From Cryomorphaceae bacterium (lineage in GTDB: Bacteria > Bacteroidota > Bacteroidia > Flavobacteriales > BACL11), in NCBI GenBank assembly GCA_014384505.1, contig JACNFT010000100.1, forward strand, positions 1 through 29,074: a DNA stretch of 29,074 nt, read 5' to 3'. Made by a program: the position numbers and the translations under genes. Shown piece by piece: positions 23,605 through 29,074 of this stretch (the stretch's first letter is position 1; each line of letters begins with the position of its first letter). The notes under the pieces are model-generated. The model made no database searches. It worked only from the letters and a program-made list of their open reading frames with translations, and was not told the origin of the DNA.

Positions 23605-25852
23605 ATATAGAAAGATACTGTTGTGGTTGATTATTACAAGTCCATTTTTTGGCTTGTTTCTACTCGTTAATTTGACCGCTATAGGTGTTTTTGGTGACCT
23701 ACCTACATTTGAGCAATTAGAGAATCCAAAGAATAATTTAGCAACTGAGATTATTTCAGAAGATGGAATAGTTTTAGGAAAGTATTTCTTTGAAAACAGG
23801 AGTAGAGTATCCTACAATGAGATTCCAGAAAATTTAATTAATGCATTTATTTCAACTGAAGATGTGCGCTTTAGGAATCATTCAGGAATTGATGGAAGAG
23901 CATTATTAAGAGCAATTTATGGAGCTTTAACTGGAAAAAGTAGTTCAGGAGGAGCAAGTACGATTACCCAACAATTGTCCAAAATGTTGTTTACCGAAAA
24001 GCCAAGTTCAGGTATCGATAGAGTAATGCAAAAATTAAAAGAATGGATAATTTCAGGTCAACTTGAAAAACGGTATACAAAGGACGAGATATTGACTATG
24101 TATCTAAATCGTTTTGACTGGGTGAATAATGCAGTAGGAATTAAGTCGGCATCAAAAGTCTATTTTAATAAAGCACCAATTGACTTGAATGTTTCAGAGT
24201 CAGCAATGCTAGTAGGAATGTTGAAAAACCCATCTTACTATAATCCAAATAGAAGAATGGAATTAACGGAGGGAAGAAGAAATATTGTTCTTTCTCAAAT
24301 GAAAAAATATGAGGTTATTTCTGATTCTTTGTATGACACTTTAGTTCAACAGCCAATTGTTTTAAATTTTAAAAAAGCAAGTCATAATGAAGGTTTGGCT
24401 CCTTATTTTAGAGAATATTTTAGAGGAGAGCTAAAGAAATGGTGTGAAACACACACTAAGCCAGATGGCACAAATTACAATGCTTATACGGATGGATTAA
24501 AAGTGTATACAACTATTAATTCTCGGTTGCAACAGTTTGCAGAAGAAGGTATGCGTACACACATTTCATCTTTACAAAAAGATTTTAACTCACATTGGAA
24601 GGGCTATACAAAAGCGCCTTATCCTGATGATTTTGAATGGGAGCAAATAAATGAAATTATTGACCAAGGAATGAGGCGTTCTGAAAGGTATAGTAAATTA
24701 AAGAAGGCAGGAAAATCTATAAAAGAAATAAAAAGTATTTTCAAAAAGAAAGTACAAATGACTTTATTTTCTTGGGATGGCGAGATAGATACTTTGCTTT
24801 CACCTAGAGATTCTATAAAATATAATAAGTTTTTTATTCATAGTGGTATGATGAGTATGGATCCAAAAACGGGTCATGTTAAAGCTTATGTTGGAGGAAT
24901 AAACTATAAGCATTTTAAGTACGATCATGTTAAGATAGGAAAACGACAAGTAGGATCTACATTTAAGCCTTTTTTATATTCCTTAGCTATGCAGGAAGGT
25001 TATACTCCATGCTATGAGGTATCTAATGTTCCGATTGTTTTTGATAAAACAAGATGGGGCTTGGAAAAAGATTGGGTACCAAAAAATTCAGGTGATGAGT
25101 TTGATGAAATGTCATTAACCTTAAAGTTTGGTTTGGCAAATTCTATCAATACAGTTACAGCTTATATCATGAAGCAATTTGGCCCTCATGCTGTGGTTGA
25201 TTTGGCAAAAAAGATTGGAATTCAATCTAAGATTTTGGCTGTGCCTTCTTTATGTTTGGGAACTTTTGATTTATCGGTTTATGAAATGGTTGGTGCGTAT
25301 TCTACTTTTGTAAATAAAGGAGTGTGGACTGAACCTATTTTTGTTACTCGAATTGAAGATAAAAATGGAGTGGTATTGGAAGATTTTCATCCAAAAACTC
25401 AAGAGGCTATGAGTCAAGAAACGGCTGATTTGATGGTGAGAATGTTACAAGGGGTGGTAGATGGAGTGTATAGTCCTGCCGCAGGAGTAACCAGAGGAAC
25501 AGGAGTAAGATTACGTTTTAAGTACGGTTTTAAAAATGAAATGGGAGGTAAAACTGGAACAACTCAAAACCAGTCAGATGGTTATTTTATGGGTATAACA
25601 CCTAATTTAGTCACAGGTGTGTGGAGTGGTTGTGAGGATAGAGCAGCTCACTTTAGAACGATACATTATGGACAAGGAGCTAATATGGCATTGCCGGTTT
25701 TTGCAGAATATATGCAGAGGGTATATGCCGACACTTTAGAGTCAGGAATTTACCCAATTGACTTTGATATACCCAAGTCAGTGGATCTAAAATTAGATTG
25801 TGGAGAAGCAACTAATAGTATTGGGACTGAAGAATTTGATGAAGAATTTTAA
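23597..25852 (+). CDS. mrcA: Penicillin-binding protein 1A (bifunctional)
   Basis: 751 residues with one N-terminal membrane anchor (about 8-30). The GT51 glycosyltransferase domain has catalytic Glu88 in STEDVRFRNH, GGASTITQQLSK (118-129) and EKRYTKDEILTMYLN. The transpeptidase domain has the nucleophile Ser454 in STFK, SIN (516-518) and KTGT (652-655). It therefore both polymerises glycan strands and cross-links peptides in the cell wall on the periplasmic side. All catalytic residues are present. It overlaps gldH and ends three bases before scoA. Confidence 0.96.
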   Translation: MSRYRKILLWLIITSPFFGLFLLVNLTAIGVFGDLPTFEQLENPKNNLATEIISEDGIVLGKYFFENRSRVSYNEIPENLINAFISTEDVRFRNHSGIDGRALLRAIYGALTGKSSSGGASTITQQLSKMLFTEKPSSGIDRVMQKLKEWIISGQLEKRYTKDEILTMYLNRFDWVNNAVGIKSASKVYFNKAPIDLNVSESAMLVGMLKNPSYYNPNRRMELTEGRRNIVLSQMKKYEVISDSLYDTLVQQPIVLNFKKASHNEGLAPYFREYFRGELKKWCETHTKPDGTNYNAYTDGLKVYTTINSRLQQFAEEGMRTHISSLQKDFNSHWKGYTKAPYPDDFEWEQINEIIDQGMRRSERYSKLKKAGKSIKEIKSIFKKKVQMTLFSWDGEIDTLLSPRDSIKYNKFFIHSGMMSMDPKTGHVKAYVGGINYKHFKYDHVKIGKRQVGSTFKPFLYSLAMQEGYTPCYEVSNVPIVFDKTRWGLEKDWVPKNSGDEFDEMSLTLKFGLANSINTVTAYIMKQFGPHAVVDLAKKIGIQSKILAVPSLCLGTFDLSVYEMVGAYSTFVNKGVWTEPIFVTRIEDKNGVVLEDFHPKTQEAMSQETADLMVRMLQGVVDGVYSPAAGVTRGTGVRLRFKYGFKNEMGGKTGTTQNQSDGYFMGITPNLVTGVWSGCEDRAAHFRTIHYGQGANMALPVFAEYMQRVYADTLESGIYPIDFDIPKSVDLKLDCGEATNSIGTEEFDEEF

Positions 25853-25855
25853 ATT

Positions 25856-26557
25856 ATGATAAATAAAATAGTTGATAATATTGAACAGGCACTTGAAGGA
25901 GTGGAAAGCAATATGACTTTTATGTTTGGTGGTTTTGGGCTTTCAGGAATTCCTGAAAATGCAATTACTTCTCTTTCCCAGAAAGAAATTTTTGGACTGA
26001 CCTGTATTTCTAATAATGCTGGAGTTGATAACTTTGGATTGGGACTTTTACTACAGAGAAAGCAAATTAAAAAAATGATTTCCTCTTATGTAGGAGAGAA
26101 TGCTGAGTTTGAACGACAAATGTTAAGTGGTGAATTGGAAGTGGATTTAATCCCACAAGGTTCTTTGGCAGAAAGATGCCGAGCAGCAGGAGCAGGAATA
26201 CCTGCATTTTTCACTCCTGCAGGATACGGTACTGAAGTAGCGCAAGGAAAAGAGGTAAGAGAATATAACGGTAAACCTCATATTCTGGAAACAGCACTAA
26301 CAGCAGACTTTGCGTTTGTAAAGGCATGGAAAGGTGACACTGCAGGGAATCTAATTTTTAAAGGTACTGCCAGGAATTTTAATCCACTTATGGCTATGGC
26401 AGGGAAAATTACGGTTGCTGAAGTAGAAGAATTAGTTCCAGCAGGAGAGCTAGACCCAAATCAAATTCACACACCAGGAATTTTTGTACAAAGAATCTTT
26501 CAAGGAGTGAATTACGAGAAAAGGATAGAACAAAGAACAGTTAGAACTAAAAAATAA
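25856..26557 (+). CDS. scoA: 3-oxoacid CoA-transferase subunit A
   Basis: 233 residues, family I CoA-transferase alpha subunit, with FGGFGLSGIPENAITSL near the N-terminus and ENAEFERQMLSGELEVDLIPQGSLAERCRAAG-type core residues. With subunit B it moves CoA from succinyl-CoA to acetoacetate (SCOT), feeding ketone bodies or branched-chain amino acid products into acetyl-CoA. AtoDA-type specificity is an alternative. The stop and the scoB start share one base (TAATG at 26555-26559), so the two are coupled in translation. Confidence 0.92.
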   Translation: MINKIVDNIEQALEGVESNMTFMFGGFGLSGIPENAITSLSQKEIFGLTCISNNAGVDNFGLGLLLQRKQIKKMISSYVGENAEFERQMLSGELEVDLIPQGSLAERCRAAGAGIPAFFTPAGYGTEVAQGKEVREYNGKPHILETALTADFAFVKAWKGDTAGNLIFKGTARNFNPLMAMAGKITVAEVEELVPAGELDPNQIHTPGIFVQRIFQGVNYEKRIEQRTVRTKK

Positions 26558-27213
26558 TGGCATTAGATAAAAACCAAATAGCACAAAGAATTGCTCAAGA
26601 ATTAGAGCATAATACCTATGTAAATTTAGGGATTGGAATTCCAACCTTGGTTGCAAACTATATTCCTAAGGGAATTGATATTGAATTTCAATCAGAAAAT
26701 GGAGTGTTAGGAATGGGCCCTTTTCCTTTTGAGGGAGAGGAAGATCCTGATATGATAAATGCAGGAAAACAAACGATTACGACCATGCCTGGGGCAGCTC
26801 TTTTTGATTCTGCTACTTCCTTTGCTATGATTAGAGGGCAACATGTTCAACTTACTGTTTTGGGCGCAATGGAAGTTTCCGAAAATGGAGATATTGCCAA
26901 TTGGAAAATCCCTGGGAAAATGGTAAAAGGAATGGGTGGCGCTATGGATTTAGTAGCCTCAGCTGACAATATTATAGTAGCTATGATGCACACTAACCGA
27001 CAAGGAGAAAGCAAGATTTTGAAGCAATGTACTTTGCCAATTACTGGAGTAAATTGCGTAAAGAAAGTAGTAACTAACTTAGCTGTTTTGGAAGTTACCA
27101 AAGACGGTTTTAAACTTTTGGAAAGAGCGCCAGGCGTTAGTGTTGAAGAAATAAAAAATGCGACTGAAGCTAATCTAATTATTGAAGGAGAAGTTCCTGA
27201 AATGAATATCTAA
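26557..27213 (+). CDS. scoB: 3-oxoacid CoA-transferase subunit B
   Basis: 218 residues, family I beta subunit. The catalytic Glu47 lies in SENGVLGMGP and forms the thioester with CoA. The stretch GGAMDLVASADNIIVAMMHTN and the ending APGVSVEEIKNATEANLIIEGE are typical. It forms a heteromer with scoA just upstream. It is the last intact gene of the holB run. Directly after its stop the same frame continues as a recombinase-like fragment (27214-27474), and no terminator is evident. Confidence 0.93.
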   Translation: MALDKNQIAQRIAQELEHNTYVNLGIGIPTLVANYIPKGIDIEFQSENGVLGMGPFPFEGEEDPDMINAGKQTITTMPGAALFDSATSFAMIRGQHVQLTVLGAMEVSENGDIANWKIPGKMVKGMGGAMDLVASADNIIVAMMHTNRQGESKILKQCTLPITGVNCVKKVVTNLAVLEVTKDGFKLLERAPGVSVEEIKNATEANLIIEGEVPEMNI

Positions 27214-27474
27214 GAAAAAAGCAAAAGTAAGACTCATTCATTCAGAAAGAGTGGAGGAAGGTATATTTGGTTCCCAAAATATAAAATTGGAATTGGTTAT
27301 AGAAGAATATCACACATTCTAACTGAAAAAGGTTATCGGAGTGTAAGAACAAACAGTATATTAAAGAATTCATACATCTACACAATTTACAGTAAAGGTA
27401 AGATTAGAGAAAACAGAATTAACAGAAGTTTTGATTCTAAATTTGAAAATATTATTTGGAATCTTGTATTTTGA
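27214..27474 (+). pseudogene. Headless C-terminal fragment, possibly of a site-specific recombinase
   Basis: Eighty-six open codons follow the scoB stop in the same frame and end at TGA 27472-27474. There is no Met. The peptide is strongly basic and reads GRYIWFPKYKIGIGYRRI, then SHILTEKGYRSVRTNSILK, NSYIYTIYSKGKIRENRI. The pattern GYRRISHILTEKGY ... NSYIYTIYSKGKIREN resembles the helix-turn-helix tail after the catalytic domain of serine recombinases in Bacteroidota. That assignment rests on pattern only. Its 3' end overlaps the convergent TolB-like gene by 23 bases. A gene without its first part, tight behind an operon, suggests a leftover of an inserted element. Confidence 0.4.
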
Positions 27475-28459
27475 ATCTAAAAATCTGGAAATCACCCTTA
27501 TCACTACCTCTATCTGAAGAAAAATAAATAAAATTATCACTTGTCCAAGATGGAGAATAATCATATGACTCGTTTTTGGTATGCTGAGTTAAATTGTCTC
27601 CGGTTATATCTATAGTGTAAATATTCGGATCACTTTTTTGATCCTTCTTTTTTTCTTTTTCAAGAGTAAACACTAAGCTATTGCCATCCGGGCTCCATGA
27701 TGGCTGAATTGCGTAACCAAGATTACTGTTTGTTAATTGTTTTGGAGAACCTCCTTCTGTATCCATAACCCATATTGTTCCTGTCTCATCAGTCTTTCTT
27801 TTATTTAAATCATATTTAACAAAAGCAATCTGTTTCCCATCTGGAGAGAATTTAGGAAAACTTCCATTCCCAATCATTTTTAATTCTCCAGTATTAATAT
27901 TTTTAATCCAAATCTGATTATCTGTGATCTTAATTGTAAGAGCATCAATTATTCTCTTTTGATCAACTTCCATTTTTATATAACTTTTTGCAAGGGCCCC
28001 TTTTTCAAATACGATTTGAGATCCATCAGGAGACCAACATGGATTCCCCTCCTGCCCATCAGTATTAGTCACCTGTGATATTGCCTTTCCTTTATTAGCA
28101 TCAACATAATAAATATCATAATTTAAATTTGATCGATCCCAATATGCAAATGCAATCTTATTATTAGCTTTACAATAATTGGGAGTTCTATTATAATTTG
28201 GGCCTTCTGTCTTTTGTATAACCCCTTGAGAAAGAACATTGTCTTTCATGTAAATATTTGTATAACCTTCACTACCTTTTTCTTGTGAAGTAAATATTAG
28301 ATTTGTATTAGCAAATCCTCCTGTTGACTCTGAAGAAATTTTTTCTCCTTGGGTTATTTTAGTTAAAGAGTCGAAACTTTCTCCCGATCCAGTTAATAAG
28401 AATTTAGTACTACATGAACTAAATAAAAAAAGGATACATACATATATATATTTCTTCAT
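27452..28459 (-). CDS. TolB-like PD40 beta-propeller lipoprotein
   Basis: 335 residues with a lipoprotein signal; the lipobox Cys is residue 16 in FLFSSCSTK. The mature part is a six-bladed PD40/TolB-type propeller, with blades marked by NPCWSPDGSQIVFEK, FPKFSPDGKQIAFVK, QPSWSPDGNSLVFTL and YSPSWTSDNFIYFSSDRG. Such lipoproteins sit in the envelope and often bind partner proteins. It is not TolB itself: the N-terminal TolB domain is missing and no tol genes lie nearby. Function unknown. Confidence 0.82.
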   Translation of the reverse strand: MKKYIYVCILFLFSSCSTKFLLTGSGESFDSLTKITQGEKISSESTGGFANTNLIFTSQEKGSEGYTNIYMKDNVLSQGVIQKTEGPNYNRTPNYCKANNKIAFAYWDRSNLNYDIYYVDANKGKAISQVTNTDGQEGNPCWSPDGSQIVFEKGALAKSYIKMEVDQKRIIDALTIKITDNQIWIKNINTGELKMIGNGSFPKFSPDGKQIAFVKYDLNKRKTDETGTIWVMDTEGGSPKQLTNSNLGYAIQPSWSPDGNSLVFTLEKEKKKDQKSDPNIYTIDITGDNLTQHTKNESYDYSPSWTSDNFIYFSSDRGSDKGDFQIFRFKIQDSK

Positions 28460-28489
28460 TTCTTGAATTTTAAATAAATTAAATTTTTA

Positions 28490-28497
28490 CAAACATA
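28490..28497 (-). promoter_or_regulatory. Probable -7 promoter element for the TolB-like gene
   Basis: On the minus strand this is TATGTTTG, a full TAnnTTTG match, 30 bases before the ATG at 28459, a distance that allows a leader of about 24 bases. No clear -33 TTG was found. Confidence 0.45.
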
Positions 28498-28508
28498 CAA
28501 AATACAAC

Positions 28509-28520
28509 CACGGTCACGGT
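28509..28520. repeat. Tandem hexamer CACGGT x2
   Basis: Two adjacent copies of CACGGT. They lie upstream of the minus-strand TolB-like gene's -7 element and could be a binding site, but two short copies are weak evidence. Confidence 0.4.
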
Positions 28521-28555
28521 CTAATGTCCAATAAAATTTACGATTTACACATCTT

Positions 28556-28606
28556 GATTTACTAATCGACATCTCCCCCAGGTTTTTGATGTTAGTCGAT
28601 TAAATC
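28556..28606. repeat. Imperfect inverted repeat / hairpin
   Basis: GATTTA pairs with TAAATC (28601-28606), ATCGAC (28565-28570) with GTCGAT (28595-28600), and ATC (28571-28573) with GAT (28588-28590). Bulges CTA and GTTA separate the paired blocks, and the loop TCCCCCAGGTTTTT is C- and T-rich. No T-tract follows, so it is not a standard terminator. It could be a structured RNA or a protein site. Confidence 0.4.
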
Positions 28607-28750
28607 GAATATTCTCACGGAAACATCACATATATTAATGTAGTACTATTAGAAATATAATATTAGTCGGAACCCTTATGTTCTAACATTCAACATTGAA
28701 ACCAATTCATAGTACTTAATGGAATAGTTAAAGTGAATGGTAACAAGTAA

Positions 28751-28867
28751 AAATCAATAACAAGATTTTACAATTTGACTAAAGAAGTTTTTGGATCTAA
28801 ATCGGTGAAACCAAATTACTCAACCGTAGCGGATTTGGCTAAATTTCTTGGACTCAATTTACTTTAA
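28751..28867 (+). pseudogene. Short orphan reading frame, possible gene remnant
   Basis: Thirty-eight open codons between stops, without Met, reading KSITRFYNLTKEVFGSKSV, then KPNYSTVADLAKFLGLNLL and TAA. The peptide looks protein-like in composition (STVADLAKFLGLNLL as an amphipathic helix) but I cannot name a family. It overlaps the convergent ABC ATPase end by 14 bases. It may be the tail of a decayed gene or chance. Confidence 0.25.
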
Positions 28868-29074
28868 TGCCTTTACTTTCTAAATGCTTTTTTATGTCTT
28901 CCAATTTTCCTTCAGGGATAGCATCAATTAATTTCTGAGTATATTTGGTTGCCGGTTTGTTGTAAATTTGGTCAGCATCTCCCATTTCTTCAATTTTTCC
29001 TGCTTGCATAACAACCATACTATCACTCATGTATTTTACAACTGATAAATCATGAGAAATAAAGATATAGGTTA
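28854..29074 (-). CDS. Oligopeptide/dipeptide ABC transporter ATP-binding protein (partial, C-terminus)
   Basis: The last 72 residues and stop of a gene that continues beyond the window. It shows the H-loop and family pattern YIFISHDLSVVKYMSD, then VVMQAGKIEEMGDADQIY, KPATKYTQKLIDAIPEGK, typical of the Opp/Dpp/YejF class of ATPases that power peptide uptake. The Walker A, Q-loop and signature lie outside the window. Whether it is a single or a tandem ATPase cannot be seen. Confidence 0.88.
   Translation of the reverse strand, partial: TYIFISHDLSVVKYMSDSMVVMQAGKIEEMGDADQIYNKPATKYTQKLIDAIPEGKLEDIKKHLESKGIKVN

Larger units (their letters stand above)
28498..28853. other. Non-coding stretch with repeats and a bulged inverted repeat
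   Basis: About 355 bases between two minus-strand genes. It holds a tandem CACGGT pair (28509-28520), an inverted repeat (28556-28606) and the start of a short plus-strand frame described separately. I see no complete gene, tRNA or clear terminator. GC-richer patches and broken frames give it the look of decayed DNA. Confidence 0.5.

Noticed and set aside
27452..28459. TolB of the Tol-Pal system
   Set aside because: It is a lipoprotein lacking the TolB N-terminal domain, and no tolQRA or pal lies nearby; only the propeller repeats are shared.
1..29074. CRISPR array, insertion sequence, prophage or toxin-antitoxin pair
   Set aside because: No regularly spaced repeats, intact transposase or integrase, phage genes or paired small toxin/antitoxin frames were seen.

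Overview
The window is AT-rich DNA from a Bacteroidota bacterium, most likely a marine or aquatic member of the Flavobacteriales. Four things point there. Two proteins end in a type A sorting domain of the type IX secretion system (T9SS). A gliding lipoprotein, GldH, is present. The blocks rnhA-purN / acpP-fabF-rnc-(small protein)-pyk and holB-ricT-gldH-PBP1A follow gene orders I recall as typical of Flavobacteriia. Promoter-like sites of the Bacteroidota form TAnnTTTG lie close to many starts. The assignment to order is inference. Nearly all genes are housekeeping and intact.

Layout. 1-1228: the last codons of an upstream gene, a strong terminator, then a PETase-like polyester hydrolase with a T9SS tail whose single reading frame is broken by two in-frame stops. 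1225-2720 (minus): rpiB followed by an M28 zinc peptidase. 2721-3277: an extremely AT-rich non-coding gap. 3278-5455: a large secreted protein combining Kazal-like, Omp28-like and T9SS parts. 5456-7588 (minus): RNase R. 7624-8916: a small basic lipoprotein and a secreted beta-propeller protein. 8966-9075: a two-way terminator hairpin and tRNA-Asn(GTT).

9147-16329 carries a PfkB kinase, then rnhA and purN on the minus strand, then the plus-strand run acpP, fabF, rnc, a small conserved protein, pyk and an M42 peptidase, closed by a terminator. 16382-18178 (minus) holds pheS and a TSUP transporter. 18229-19573 holds a lipoprotein, a small minus-strand protein and a CvpA-like membrane protein. 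pgk (minus) diverges from a tight plus-strand run at 20819-27213: holB, ricT, gldH, PBP1A, scoA and scoB. After it come a headless recombinase-like fragment, a TolB-like lipoprotein (minus), about 400 bases of odd non-coding DNA, and the end of an oligopeptide ABC transporter ATPase that runs off the window.

The most unusual items are: (1) a RicT protein carrying a C-terminal CDGSH-type iron-sulfur motif on top of its usual cysteines; (2) the PETase-like gene with its full catalytic triad still encoded but two nonsense codons; (3) the Kazal/Omp28/T9SS fusion; (4) an RNase III gene with no ATG that would gain one by adding a single T; (5) remnants around 27.2-27.5 kb and 28.5-28.9 kb that suggest past insertion and decay. 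I found no CRISPR array, insertion sequence, prophage or defence system.
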